Origin: Octadecabacter antarcticus 307
Lineage (GTDB): Bacteria; Pseudomonadota; Alphaproteobacteria; Rhodobacterales; Rhodobacteraceae
DNA length: 64,000 nucleotides
NCBI RefSeq assembly: GCF_000155675.2
Contig: NC_020911.1
Coordinates: forward strand, 1,354,501-1,418,500
Reading direction: 5' to 3'
Shown: positions 39,168 to 48,158 of the stretch, piece after piece
Numbering within the stretch: the stretch's first letter is position 1
How the letters are laid out: each line of letters begins with the position of its first letter
The notes under the pieces: generated by a model
The model's database searches: none
Told to the model about the DNA's origin: nothing
Seen by the model: only the letters and a program-made list of their open reading frames with translations
Made by a program: the position numbers and the translations under genes

Positions 39168-39207
39168 CCTTTCTGCAGATTGCTTCGCAATCGCCTATCG
39201 GGCGAGG
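39168..39207. repeat. Palindromic mini-element G in IS3 fragment
   Basis: Exactly 40 bp between the codons for WSM and the next Asp/Asn-Phe. Head CCTTTCTGCAG, hairpin GATTGCTTCGCAATC, tail CCTATCGGGCGAGG, a diverged version of the standard tail. Confidence 0.88.
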
Positions 39208-39371
39208 CATAGACCACACTTGGTTTGGTCGATCTGGCACTGACAACGGGTCGGGGCGCTCACGCTTAAGCCGTTTGCGGGGCTTGATCCGCAGGTTCAG
39301 CTCCAGCTCACAATAAATCCGGCGGACCCGTTTATGGTTCCATTTGAACCCTTTCACATTGCGCAGATACA

Positions 39372-39412
39372 ACCTCTCGGGACATTGCTTCGCAATACCC
39401 TGTCGGTCGATG
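39372..39412. repeat. Palindromic mini-element H in IS3 fragment
   Basis: 41 bp within the codons for GLCFLYLRN. Head CCTCTCGGGAC, hairpin ATTGCTTCGCAAT, tail CCCTGTCGGTCGATG, the most diverged tail in the set. Confidence 0.85.
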
Positions 39413-39554
39413 GGTAACACAATCCAAAGCCCCAGTTCTTACGGGCCTTGGTCAAAGCAATCAGCCAATCTTCAATCTCTTCATTTTCGTTAGCGAAGAT
39501 GGCACCTGTAGAGTGGGGAGACGTATAACACGAACCCACAACTGGCGAGATATC

Positions 39555-39586
39555 CTTTGGCACGGCTGAAACACGCCGTGCCAAAG
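39555..39586 (-). terminator. Strong stem-loop behind the DUF2125 gene
   Basis: CTTTGGCACGGC and GCCGTGCCAAAG form a perfect 12-bp stem around TGAAACAC, 8 bp past the gene's stop. No T tract follows, so it may act as terminator or as 3' end stabiliser. Confidence 0.65.
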
Positions 39587-39594
39587 GAGCGTGC

Positions 39595-41454
39595 TCACTG
39601 CAAACGTTGACCATTCGCGAAGATTGATCCGTCTTCTTCGATCACGACCTCCGAGGTGATTGTATCCTCTGAACCTACAACTATGGTGGCGAAAAGCCCC
39701 ATCATCATGCGAGCGCCCATGGCCTGTTCTTCTGGCACCACGCCCATCGCAATCAGCTTATCCAGCAGACCATTGCCACCGATCAACTGCAGATTGGCGG
39801 CGCCTGTTGGCTTTGGCAAGCCAGCGAACGTCGTCATGTCGCTATAGTCGAAAGTGAATTCACCTTTGCCAGTCAATTCACTGCCAGCAGCGCTCAATAT
39901 CAGTTCATTGAGTGAGGCTGAGTGAATCATCCCCATCATTCCGCCTGACGTTGTCTCTTGGGCGTCAGGGGCAAAGATATCGATCAGCCAATTTCCCATG
40001 CCTGAAAAATCCAAGACCAGTGTGGCAGGGTCACGGGGCAGGACACCTGCTGGATCAAAGATACCCCAGATGTTATCGTTTGCGGAAAGACCGACAAGCC
40101 TGACCAGCATAGCAAATTCACTTGGGAAATCGCTTTTTGAAAGTGGCATTATGAAATTGAAGGCACTTTCATCCAAAGCAGCATTTATCGGAGGGAAGGG
40201 CATATCTGACCCGGATAGCGCGAGCGCGACCCCGTTGAAGCCGCCGCTTGTGGAAAGTTGCCTCTCATAAATCTCAAGATTCAGCATGCCTGACGCGATT
40301 TCTCCGTTAGACGCAAACGAAGGAGTGCTCGCAATGGTTGCCGTGTTGTACGATACCGCGCCATGAGTGATGTTGCCGGCAACTGTGAAATCTGTACTCA
40401 ATCCTTGTTCAATGGTCGTATCCGCGAGCATGCTCCCGAGGTTGCCTTGAATGCTGGATGCGAAGCCAGCAAGGCTCCCGTTCATAAGGAAGCCTTGGCC
40501 CGTATCCGGATGTGCAAAGTTGATATCGAAATTCATCATTTCCAAATCAAGGAACGATTCCAGCGATAGACCGCTCGTTTGATCATAGCTTACGGCGCCT
40601 GAGAAACCCAATAGCGATAGATCGAGAGTAAGGTCGTTGGAACGGGTTGCCTCCAACGTAATATCCGTCGTCGGGGCAGAAAGAATGTAGGACATGTTGC
40701 TTTCGCTGCCTGACACAACAAACTCCATTTCAGGTTGGCTGACCGTCAGTTCAATTCTGTTGTCATTTGCTCCGTTCAGAAGCGATAGAGAATACACGTC
40801 TGACATCGTAACAGTTACGGACCCATCATCGATTTCGGTAAGGACAATCTCGGGTACGGAGATCGATAGGCTGTCATTTTGCAAATTTCTTGTTAAGGTA
40901 TAATCGCTGATAATCAGGCTACTGTCAGTTATGTCCAAACGTGCAACTGATGAGAAACCTGGAGTGGCCGCAAACAGAGAAGTCCAGCTGTCCCAAACAC
41001 CTTGAGCGGTAAGAGATTCTTTGGCGGTTTCCACCTCGGTCTTAGCCCCGCGTGTACCATCGAATGCGTATGTGAGCGGCTCATCGCAATAGCTCCATGA
41101 CCCCTCCCAGCTTTCGCTCTGGGTATCAAAGGACATTTCCAGCTGACCCCAGGCATCGGTTCGTATTTCGCCGAAATCCTCGATCGTATCACAAGGGGCG
41201 TCTGATTCAGGTTCCGCCCAATAGCCAAAGTACTGACCTTCAACAGCGTTTCGGTCTACGAAAAGAAATGACTGTCCCTCCTCGTATGTCGCTGTGCAGT
41301 TCCAATACCCCGTTTCAGTACAGCTCATCTCAACTGTGCCAAAGTCAGTATCCGAATATGTGCCGTTGGGCAGGGGGGTAGCGACCGCTGCTGAGCTTAG
41401 GAAGAGGTAAGCAAACTGTGCCACCCCCAAGGTCTTCAAGTGAAGGTGTTTCAT
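39595..41454 (-). CDS. DUF2125 family envelope protein
   Basis: 619 residues from ATG at 41454 (MKHLHLKTLGVAQF), with a signal peptide ending AAVATPLP. The large C-terminal region fits DUF2125, a Rhodobacterales-type extracytoplasmic family: repeated beta-strand segments and the conserved ending LLDKLIAMGVVPEEQAMGAR then EDGSIFANGQRLQ. An extra Cys-bearing module near the N-terminus (EMSCTETGYWNCTATY, SWSYCDEPLTY) precedes it. Function unknown; probably periplasmic or outer-membrane associated. It is 157 bp downstream of the Sel1-type gene on the same strand. Confidence 0.78.
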   Translation of the reverse strand: MKHLHLKTLGVAQFAYLFLSSAAVATPLPNGTYSDTDFGTVEMSCTETGYWNCTATYEEGQSFLFVDRNAVEGQYFGYWAEPESDAPCDTIEDFGEIRTDAWGQLEMSFDTQSESWEGSWSYCDEPLTYAFDGTRGAKTEVETAKESLTAQGVWDSWTSLFAATPGFSSVARLDITDSSLIISDYTLTRNLQNDSLSISVPEIVLTEIDDGSVTVTMSDVYSLSLLNGANDNRIELTVSQPEMEFVVSGSESNMSYILSAPTTDITLEATRSNDLTLDLSLLGFSGAVSYDQTSGLSLESFLDLEMMNFDINFAHPDTGQGFLMNGSLAGFASSIQGNLGSMLADTTIEQGLSTDFTVAGNITHGAVSYNTATIASTPSFASNGEIASGMLNLEIYERQLSTSGGFNGVALALSGSDMPFPPINAALDESAFNFIMPLSKSDFPSEFAMLVRLVGLSANDNIWGIFDPAGVLPRDPATLVLDFSGMGNWLIDIFAPDAQETTSGGMMGMIHSASLNELILSAAGSELTGKGEFTFDYSDMTTFAGLPKPTGAANLQLIGGNGLLDKLIAMGVVPEEQAMGARMMMGLFATIVVGSEDTITSEVVIEEDGSIFANGQRLQ

Positions 41455-41611
41455 GAGTATTTCGTTTCCAAATTGTTTTGTTCGGTGCCGCGTTTGGGAC
41501 ACCGAACTGGTTCTGCTGATATTCTGTGCATCTTAGAGGGTGAAAACGCAGAAAATTATCTTCGGTAGGGGCGGTACTCGGATGCAAAAGTCTGACGTCT
41601 CGAAGTCGCGC

Positions 41612-43219
41612 TTAGTGTAAGAAGGTCAGTTCAAACGGGACTTCATAAAAAATGTGTCCGCCGACCATCATGTCGCCGATAAGGATTGGCTCGTCCGCAT
41701 TCTTGGGGCGCGCACCGCCAGCCACACGGTAGTTCATCTGACTTTCTACGCGTAGGCCGTCGAATTCGGCCGAGAAAAAGATGTCGCCCAAAACTTCATT
41801 GTAGCCACGAAAAGAAAGCTTTTCTGAGCTGACTTCATATGATGTCACTTCAAACCTTAATTGATCAGCGCGGTATCCGTTTCCTGCTTCGTCCATCTTG
41901 ATCTCTTCAGATTCATTCCAGAACTCCACATAAACGGCGGGTTCAAATCCCTCAGAAGTGGCTGGCATAAAGCCATCTTTCCCACCGAGCGAGATTCGAC
42001 GAAGTGAATACTCGCCGACCGTGATCTCGCTTTCAGGTTCGAAGACGCCACGTGGTTCAAAGTCACCGACAAATTCTTGAATGTTATAGCCCTCGTCATT
42101 CAGCTTGTACCGCTCATGGCGGACACCTGAAAGAATGATGCTGTCGTCGATAATCTCCAGCGCTACACTCTCGAGATAATCATCCAAGCGTAAAAAGCCA
42201 TCCCGAGCGCTCCACGGGCCGGATCTGTTCGATATGCCGTCTGACCTGACATACGTGCCATTGGGATTAAAGGTAAGAACCTCTGTTTGGCCCGTACCAG
42301 AATTCTGCACTGGCATCCAAGAGCCCATGATGAATGCGGGCAGACCGCTATTACATTCCTCAGGCACATGCCCTTCAAAGGCACCTTGAAGGACGCCATT
42401 TTCAGAAATCCAGGTTTCGCGCACATATCGAAGGCCACCCCACATTATACTGTCACGCAGAATTTCCAACCGGCCCGGCAGGCGATCGTTCAGCTGCAAT
42501 TCACCGTTCGAAATTTCCCAGGTGCTGGAAGGCCGCAAAGGACCGCTGTCGTCACCCACTTCAAGCGATCCATCCGCGCCAAACGTGAATCTGTGCATAC
42601 GGCGCCGTTCGGTGTCAGGAACTGGGAACCAGGAACCGACTAAGAATTCAGAAAGGATGAGGTCGCAGTGATCCATCGCAAGATTTTCTTCTCCACTCCC
42701 TTGCTCAACGTGTTCCAGAAACAGCAAGTAGGGGTTATCTGGTTCCAGCTGCGCAATGAACCTCTCGTGCCACATTTCGGACACGGCTAAATCCTGTTCA
42801 ACACCGTAGCCATTCATATAAATTTCATACAGCTGGTATTGCGCACCGATATGGCCTTGCTCGCCAGCCATTTCGTACCACTTTGCGCCAATAACCATGC
42901 GATCAAAATCTTCCAAATCAGAAAGATAATGTTGACCGATTGCTTCTTGCGCACTGGCATCTCCGTTTTCAGCGGCAAGGAAGAGCCATTTCAGACCTTC
43001 AACCTCGTCGATTTGAACACCAAGACCCCAAAGGTAGGCTTGGCCAATATAACTCTGAGAAACGACATCGCCTTGCTCGGCCAATGGGCGCCAATTTTCG
43101 TTTGCAGTCGCATAGTCGCCTGTGGTGTATGCCTCTAGGCCGGCTTCAAAATCTTGCGCAAGTGCAGTCATTGGTGTCAACAACATCAACCCAACATAGA
43201 TCTTTTTCAATAGTTGCAA
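41612..43219 (-). CDS. Sel1-repeat protein with duplicated C-terminal domain
   Basis: About 535 residues. A TTG start at 43219 is preferred: AAAGGAG lies 6 bases ahead and it begins the signal peptide (LKKIYVGLMLLTPMTALAQ); a longer frame begins at 43270. Residues 25-180 contain Sel1/TPR-like repeats (YTTGDYATANENWRPLAEQG, SYIGQAYLWGLGVQID, AKWYEMAGEQGHIGAQYQL). Two similar blocks follow, GSWFPVPDTERRRMHRFTFG and GSWMPVQNSGTGQTEVLTFN, each ending with a W/D-I-x-D-S-I-x-x-G-x-R pattern. Likely a periplasmic scaffold or adaptor; no enzyme motif seen. Confidence 0.72.
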   Translation of the reverse strand: MQLLKKIYVGLMLLTPMTALAQDFEAGLEAYTTGDYATANENWRPLAEQGDVVSQSYIGQAYLWGLGVQIDEVEGLKWLFLAAENGDASAQEAIGQHYLSDLEDFDRMVIGAKWYEMAGEQGHIGAQYQLYEIYMNGYGVEQDLAVSEMWHERFIAQLEPDNPYLLFLEHVEQGSGEENLAMDHCDLILSEFLVGSWFPVPDTERRRMHRFTFGADGSLEVGDDSGPLRPSSTWEISNGELQLNDRLPGRLEILRDSIMWGGLRYVRETWISENGVLQGAFEGHVPEECNSGLPAFIMGSWMPVQNSGTGQTEVLTFNPNGTYVRSDGISNRSGPWSARDGFLRLDDYLESVALEIIDDSIILSGVRHERYKLNDEGYNIQEFVGDFEPRGVFEPESEITVGEYSLRRISLGGKDGFMPATSEGFEPAVYVEFWNESEEIKMDEAGNGYRADQLRFEVTSYEVSSEKLSFRGYNEVLGDIFFSAEFDGLRVESQMNYRVAGGARPKNADEPILIGDMMVGGHIFYEVPFELTFLH

Positions 43220-43270
43220 CTGAAACTCCTTTTCTAAAACTTGTCGAAAACTTGAAATGTCCCAACGCAC

Positions 43271-43583
43271 CCTTCCTATTTAGGAAGGGGTCCGTTGATC
43301 GTTTAATCTGATCTCAATCCGTTGCGTGAACAACGGGTCGTGTAAGACGCCAACAGCCGTCCCGCTGCTAGGGCGGATCGCACGGAAATTATTACACATC
43401 AACTGGAACACGATTCTCTGTCGCGAGTCCAATCGTGTAGGTGGGACATCGCAGAGTTTAGCAAGGCAAAGAGAGTTGCTGAAAGTTGGAGATGGCCGTG
43501 GTGGGCGGCATATCATGGCGTTGTTGACAAAAGGGGCAGAACGGAGACCTTCGCTGCGGGCGGGCGGGCGGGCGGGCGGGCGG
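43271..43583. other. Gap with GGGC microsatellite, no recognised gene
   Basis: Frames on either strand here have no family features. At the right end, 43556-43583 is a (CGGG)n tract of about six units that abuts an IS left end. Confidence 0.45.
43556..43583. repeat. (CGGG)n tetranucleotide tract
   Basis: About six perfect CGGG/GGGC units in a row, directly before the terminal sequence TGTGAAGTGGTCCGG of an IS3-type remnant. Confidence 0.9.
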
Positions 43584-43688
43584 TGTGAAGTGGTCCGGCG
43601 AATTCGGACAGCGTGCTAAGGTGTATCCAACACGAATGAATGGATACGAGAATGACGAAGCGACGGAACTTTTCAGACAACTTTAAAG
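43584..43688 (+). mobile_element. IS3-type left-end remnant with first codons of orfA
   Basis: TGTGAAGTGGTCCGGCGAAT is a typical IS3-type terminus, and ATGACGAAGCGACGG (MTKRRNFSDNFK) at 43651 is the start of the usual orfA of that group. The rest is replaced by the IS3 element at 43689. Confidence 0.65.
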
Positions 43689-43774
43689 TGTCTGACGTCA
43701 GCGCTTCTGGGTCCAAATAGGCATATTTGATAAGAGAGTGTTGTTGGCTCATCGTAACCACTGAGGAGTGGGAC

Positions 43775-44186
43775 ATGAGACAGACAACTGGAACACGCAA
43801 AAGCCCGGGCGAGAAGATCGTCAAAGATATCAAACGGGCGACCCGCAAGCATTATTCATCTGAAGAGAAGATTAGGATCGTCTTAGACGGTCTGCGTGGG
43901 GAAGACAGCATTGCCGAGCTGTGTGGTCCACTGCCCGGCAGTGCATGTTTACATGCACGAGAGGGGTGAAGGCATCTCCCAAGGCATCTACTACAAATGG
44001 TCCAAGGACTTTATGGAGGCCGGTAAGAAGCGCCTTACGGGCGATACCGCCCGCGCCGCCACAACCGACGAGGTGAAGGATCTGCGCCGTGAAGCACGTG
44101 ATCTGAAGGAAGTCGTTGCGGAGCAAACACTTGAACTCCGCTTGCTCAAAAAAAGCATGTTCGACGGTGGGGGCGACCACGAATGA
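43775..44186 (+). pseudogene. IS3 orfA, interrupted by mini-element J
   Basis: Starts MRQTTGTRKSPGEKIV and reads normally to SIAELC. The mini-element at about 43930-43967 then shifts the frame by one; the rest (GISQGIYYKWSKDFMEAGKK to DGGGDHE) is open in the second frame. Lacks the 12-bp duplication of copy 1. Confidence 0.85.
43930..43967. repeat. Palindromic mini-element J in IS3 orfA (copy 2 of E)
   Basis: Complement of element E: CTGCCCGGCAG tail, stem GTGCATGT/ACATGCAC, GAGAGGGG head. It is at the same site as in IS3 copy 1, so it was inherited with the IS rather than inserted twice. Confidence 0.9.
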
Positions 44187-45203
44187 GGTATCCCGCATCA
44201 GAGAAGCTGGAGATCATCAAGCTGGTCGAGGGGTCGCATCTGCCGGCCCGCCTGACTTTGGCCAAGCTCGGCATTCCACGCACCACATTCTACCGTTGGT
44301 ATGATCGGTATTGGCAGCGTGGTGAGGCTGGCTTGCAAGACCAATCTCCCAAGCCAAAGCACGTCTGGAACCGTATTCCTGACGAGGTGCGACGTCGGGT
44401 TGTGGACCTTGCGCTGGAAGAGACAGAACTGTCACCGCGTGAACTGGCAGTGACCTTCACAGATAAGGAAAGCTACTTCGTATCAGAGGCTTCCGTATAC
44501 CGTATGCTGAAGGCGCATGACCTGATCACCAGCCCAGCCTTCATCGTCATGAAAGCCGCCAGTGCGTTCAAAGACAAAACCACAGCGATCAACCAGCTTT
44601 GGCAAACTGACTTCACCTATCCCAAGGTTCTGGGATGGGGCTGGTTCTATCTCAGTACGATCCTAGACGATTACAGCCGTTACATCATCTCCGCTGCCCG
44701 GCAGGGTATTGCGCAGCAATGTCCCGAGAGGGTGGAAACTCTGCACCAATATGCGGGCTGAGGACGTGACTGACACGCTCGACTTGGCCCTTAAGGCGTC
44801 CGGCTGTGATCAGGTTCACGTCGTTCACAAACCACGGCTGCTGAGCGACAACGGATCCAGTTACGTATCCGGTGACCTGGCTGAGTGGTTGCAAGGGAAA
44901 GGCATGAAGCATTCTCGCGGCGCGCCATATCATCCGCAAACACAGGGCAAGATCGAGCGATGGCATCAAACCTTGAAGAACCGCATCCTCTTGGAAAACT
45001 ACTTCCTGCCAGGTGATCTTGAAGCCCAAATTGAAGCATTCGTCGATCACTACAACCACCAGCGCTTCCACGAGAGTCTGAACAACGTCACGCCGTCTGA
45101 CGTCTACTTCGGCCGTGACAAAGCCATTCTACAACAAAGGGAAAGGATCAAACGAAAGACACTCGAAGCGCGCCGCTTGCATCACAGCCTGCACGCCACA
45201 TAA
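44183..45203 (+). pseudogene. IS3 orfB, complete but interrupted by mini-element K
   Basis: OrfB of about 325 residues with DDE core: WQTDFTYPKVLGWGWFYLST (Asp), LLSDNGSSYVSG (Asp) and TQGKIERWHQTLKNRI (Glu). The reading frame is broken only by the 40-bp insert at 44693-44732; removing it joins YIIS to WKLCTNMRAEDV in frame. The C-terminus LEARRLHHSLHAT is intact. Confidence 0.88.
44693..44732. repeat. Palindromic mini-element K in IS3 orfB (copy 2 of D)
   Basis: 40 bp, complement of element D, at the same codon position. Removal restores the orfB frame exactly. Confidence 0.9.
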
Positions 45204-45283
45204 TGACACCAACCAGATGAGCCGAACGCTCTCTTAATTTAAGCCGCCTTTGGTGCCAAAAACCCTGACGACGTACATTAAAG

Positions 45284-46193
45284 AATGTCTGAAAGTGGCT
45301 GACATAGCCGTTCAATGTCCGGATGGAGGCTTTGGGCAGGCCCTTTAATTTCAACATGTCATCGAGCGACAGCCCTTTTGTAGCAGGGGACTTGTTTCTG
45401 TTCTTCGGTAGGTTGTGCAATGCCGCTTTAACCATGCGTGCGTCAGCCTTAGTAAAATCGCCCATCGGCATGTTCTTGGTAAGCTGTGATAACAGGTTCA
45501 GCGCATCGCGTTTTTCGGTAAGGGTTTTTGCAACCCACAGGTTAGACCTCTCACCCTCTGCCATATGGAGTTCAGTGACATCGCTTATTCGGTGTTCTGC
45601 AGTCGGCGACTTAGCCCTGAAATTCTGGGTTTCAGCGAGGGCGTCTTCAAGTTCAAACTCAGAATAGCGAGCGTTGTATTCAAGGTCCGCTCTGGAGGTC
45701 TGCAAGTGCGCTCGCTGGAAATCATGAAGGATCAGGCGTCGGTCTTCGGCGGTTAGCTTTTCTGTGATGGCTTCCTTTTCACAGAAATCGCTCAGGAGCC
45801 TATCTTCGTCGTCTATGTAGGTGTGCTAACGAACGTCTCTTGGTCGCTCTCAGCGGCGCGTATGACAGCTTGCAGGCCCCGCACTCTATCATCGGAAATG
45901 GGACCAGCCGTAGCTACATGTTTTTTGAAGCTGGCCAGCCGTTTGCGGAAATGGTTTTGCACGTGTCGGCGAATGTCGGTGTACTTCATGGCTTGCACCG
46001 TGGGGGGCGCCAGCAGTAATTGTCCAGCGACGATGAGCCTTCGAGACAAGTGCGCCGCAACCTTCGGGCATCGCGTCCCGAGCGATAGCTTCATATCAGT
46101 GCAATTGCGGTTCGGGTGCAGGCGGGTCGGAATTGGTAAGCGGAAGTAGAAAATGCCGTGTCTTGAGGTGCTTAGATAGGCTGCATGACGCAT
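45284..46193 (-). pseudogene. DUF6538-type tyrosine recombinase, frameshifted and cut
   Basis: Read from 46193: the N-terminal DUF6538-like module (AAYLSTSRHGIFYFRLPIPT) runs in one frame to 45813 (…SDQETFVSTPT stop). The next frame continues without a gap (YIDDEDRLLSDFCEKEA, then AHLQTSRADLEYNARYSEFE) to PKASIRTLNGYVSHFQTFF, where the IS3 element ends the gene. So there is a one-base frameshift at about 45813 and the catalytic domain is missing. It lies beside a tRNA-Tyr-derived repeat at 46258-46284, the position expected for an integrase of a tRNA-targeting island. Confidence 0.8.
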
Positions 46194-46257
46194 GGAATTG
46201 TCTCACCAGTTTGTCGCACCGGAAGTCAAAGCGTTCTAAGTCACTGATAAGAAGGTA

Positions 46258-46284
46258 AATGGTGGGCGACCCTGGAATCGAACC
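46258..46284. repeat. Putative attachment site: partial tRNA-Tyr 3' end
   Basis: 27 bases identical to 56923-56949, starting AATGGTGGGCGACCCTGGAA and ending CGAACC. In the second place they are the 3' end of tRNA-Tyr including the encoded CCA. The remainder of a tRNA is absent here. Same orientation as the real tRNA. Confidence 0.85.
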
Positions 46285-46678
46285 GCCTTTGGGTTTCACA
46301 TCATAATAAACAAATTTATAACAGTGACTTAGCGGGTCTTTTATTTATAGCATCCCTAAATTTTATCGAATTTTCCCAAATTTGTATCGAAAATCAAGGA
46401 GAGGGTGCCTTTTCTGGGTATTATCCTTGAGACAACCGAGCCGAAATTTTGCAAAGCACTTAAGGTCTGCTCTTTGGAACGGACGCAGCAAGGCCATCCC
46501 GTCTGAACACGTGCTGTACCGAGGCTTAATGAACTCAAACGATCTGTGAAGACGTCGTTTAAAACTCCTTGCAGTCATCCAATGCTATACAAGCAGTTTG
46601 TTAAAATGCATTGGCGGAAAATATGAGTGTTGTGGTCCTGTCGATTGACTGGTCATGATGCGCTTGCATTGGATAGCG
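46285..46678. other. Island end: arm-site-like repeat, no gene
   Basis: AT-rich. The 32-bp sequence at 46364-46395 (TATCGAATTTTCCCAAATTT … TATCGAAAATC) corresponds to one at 56834-56865, each just inside the island next to the tRNA-derived repeat. No gene is recognised in the rest. Confidence 0.55.
46364..46395. repeat. 32-bp end repeat, distal copy (candidate integrase arm site)
   Basis: Same length and nearly the same sequence as 56834-56865; both contain TATCGAA near the start and TATCGAAAATC at the end. Confidence 0.65.
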
Positions 46679-47101
46679 TCAAGACTTCTTGAGCCTACGC
46701 ACCCTTGAAACCGAACGTTGGCTGAGAATTTCATAGCCAAGCTCAGCAGCCAGACGTGATCTTAAGGTGGCCAACTCTTCAGATGCCAATTCCAGCACCT
46801 CACCATTGTCCACATCGACCAAATGGTCATGTTCTGTTTCATGTGCCATTTCAAAACGGGCAGGGCCATCGTCGACCGCGAGGCGTTGAACGATACCGGC
46901 ATCAACGAGCGTTGCGAGCGCGCGGTAAACGGTGGCAAACGACACGCTGCTGTCGACCGACTTGGCGCGGGCATATACGTCTTCTGCGGTTGGGTGATCG
47001 TGGCTTTGGACTAAAGCTGCAATGACGGTGCGGCGCTGTGACGTCACACGAATGCCCGCGTCACGTAACATGCTTTCGATTCTGTCAGGCTGGTCTGTCA
47101 T
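46679..47101 (-). CDS. mur: Fur-family regulator, probable manganese uptake regulator Mur
   Basis: 140 residues from ATG at 47101 (MTDQPDRIESMLRDAGIRVT). The Fur winged helix is clear (TSQRRTVIAALVQSHDHPTA, VSFATVYRALATLVDAGIVQ) and the metal-site strand reads FEMAHETEHDHLVDV. The structural CxxC of true Fur is missing (VDVDNGEVLEL), as in alphaproteobacterial Mur. It is divergent from sitA with a palindrome between them, so it should repress the manganese transporter when manganese is plentiful. The symbol is inferred from context. Confidence 0.8.
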   Translation of the reverse strand: MTDQPDRIESMLRDAGIRVTSQRRTVIAALVQSHDHPTAEDVYARAKSVDSSVSFATVYRALATLVDAGIVQRLAVDDGPARFEMAHETEHDHLVDVDNGEVLELASEELATLRSRLAAELGYEILSQRSVSRVRRLKKS

Positions 47102-47151
47102 AGTCGTCTCCTGGGGCTTTATTATTCTATAATGCAGCCTTTGACCATAGT

Positions 47152-47171
47152 TGCAAATAGTTCTCATTTGC
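47152..47171. promoter_or_regulatory. Candidate Mur/Fur-type operator (MRS-like)
   Basis: TGCAAAT-AGTTCTC-ATTTGC palindrome in the mur-sitA intergenic region, followed by TTGACA at 47174, which could be the -35 element of sitA. A second TTTGCATTTAC follows downstream. Confidence 0.7.
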
Positions 47172-47232
47172 GCTTGACAGTTGCGACTGATTTGCATTTA
47201 CATGGCGTAGATTTCATCCAGAGGAGAACTAA

Positions 47233-48135
47233 ATGCTATCCCGATTTCTAAAAACGACATCTATCGCGGCGATCACTGCGATCTCTGCAACCGGTGCCTT
47301 TGCCCAAGACCGCATGAAGGTTGTGACGACCTTTACGGTCCTTGCGGACATGGCTTCGAACGTTGCGGGCGACGCGGCTGACGTGGTTTCGATCACCAAA
47401 CCGGGCGCTGAAATTCACGGCTACGAGCCGACACCGCAAGACATTGTACGCGCTTCCGACGCCGATCTGATTTTGTGGAATGGTATGAACTTGGAACTTT
47501 GGTTCGAACAGTTCCTCAGCAATATGGACGACGTGCCATCCGCGACGTTGACGGATGGTATCGACCCGATTTCGATCTCAGGCGGCAGCTATGAGGGTAA
47601 GCCAAATCCGCATGCTTGGATGGGTTTGGACAATGCGCTGATCTACATTGACAACATTGTTGCGGCCTTTTCTGAACAAGACCCTGGTAACGCGGAGATT
47701 TATGCGGCGAACGCCGAAGCATATAAAGAAGAACTGCGTAGCACCATCGAGCCTCTACGTGCTGCCATTGCGGAAATCCCTGAAGAAAACCGTTGGTTGG
47801 TCACATGCGAAGGTGCGTTCAGTTATCTTGCCCGCGATTTCGGCATGAAGGAATTATACCTTTGGCCAATGAACGCCGACCAAATGGGGACGCCGCAACA
47901 GGTTCGTGCCGTGATCGACGGTGTGAATGATAACGACATTCCCGTCGTGTTCTGTGAAAGTACTGTCAATACGGCTCCCGCCGAACAGGTGGCCCGTGAA
48001 ACTGGCGTGGCATACGGTGGCGTGCTCTATGTAGACAGCCTGAGCGAACCTGATGGCCCAGTGCCAACATACCTTGACCTGCTCAGCGTGACATCGCGCA
48101 CAGTTGCTAATGGTCTTACGTCCGCGACAAACTAA
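47233..48135 (+). CDS. sitA: Manganese/metal ABC transporter substrate-binding protein
   Basis: 300 residues, cluster A-I metal-binding lipoprotein-like receptor, here with a cleavable signal peptide (AAITAISATGAFAQ). The metal ligands appear as His in AEIHGYEPTP, His in NPHAWMGLD, Glu in TCEGAFSYLARDF and Asp in LYVDSLSEPDG, as in SitA/MntC/PsaA. It captures Mn2+ (or Fe2+) in the periplasm for the SitBCD importer encoded next. GAGGAGAACTAA precedes the ATG. A stem-loop lies between it and sitB. Confidence 0.9.
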   Translation: MLSRFLKTTSIAAITAISATGAFAQDRMKVVTTFTVLADMASNVAGDAADVVSITKPGAEIHGYEPTPQDIVRASDADLILWNGMNLELWFEQFLSNMDDVPSATLTDGIDPISISGGSYEGKPNPHAWMGLDNALIYIDNIVAAFSEQDPGNAEIYAANAEAYKEELRSTIEPLRAAIAEIPEENRWLVTCEGAFSYLARDFGMKELYLWPMNADQMGTPQQVRAVIDGVNDNDIPVVFCESTVNTAPAEQVARETGVAYGGVLYVDSLSEPDGPVPTYLDLLSVTSRTVANGLTSATN

Positions 48136-48158
48136 GTCGTAACAACGTGACAAAACCG

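Larger units (their letters stand above)
38788..39505 (-). mobile_element. IS3-family fragment with three mini-elements
   Basis: On the minus strand this matches the transposase at 7785-8882 from [20 protein letters not shown] to [11 protein letters not shown]; both ends of the element are missing. Three palindromic mini-elements (38824-38860, 39168-39207, 39372-39412) interrupt the coding sequence at points where the intact copy is continuous. Inactive. Confidence 0.88.
43689..45277 (+). mobile_element. IS3-family element, copy 2, full length
   Basis: Ends TGTCTGACGTCAGCGCTTCTGG (left, whole 22 bases) and the complement of CCAAAAACCCTGACGACGTACA (right) match at 16 of 22 positions. TTAAAG occurs on both flanks (43683-43688 and 45278-45283), but the flanks belong to different genes, so it may not be a true duplication. 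It is the complete version of 26456-27678; both genes are broken by the same two mini-elements. Confidence 0.88.

Noticed and set aside
43556..43583. Possible CRISPR-like array
   Set aside because: Only tetranucleotide units without spacers; no cas genes anywhere in the window.
43683..45283. TTAAAG as proof of a simple IS3 insertion
   Set aside because: The left flank is another IS start and the right flank an integrase gene, so the two sides were not one target; the match may be chance or follow rearrangement.
46258..46284. A second tRNA-Tyr gene
   Set aside because: Only the 3' end of the tRNA is present; the anticodon and acceptor 5' side are missing.
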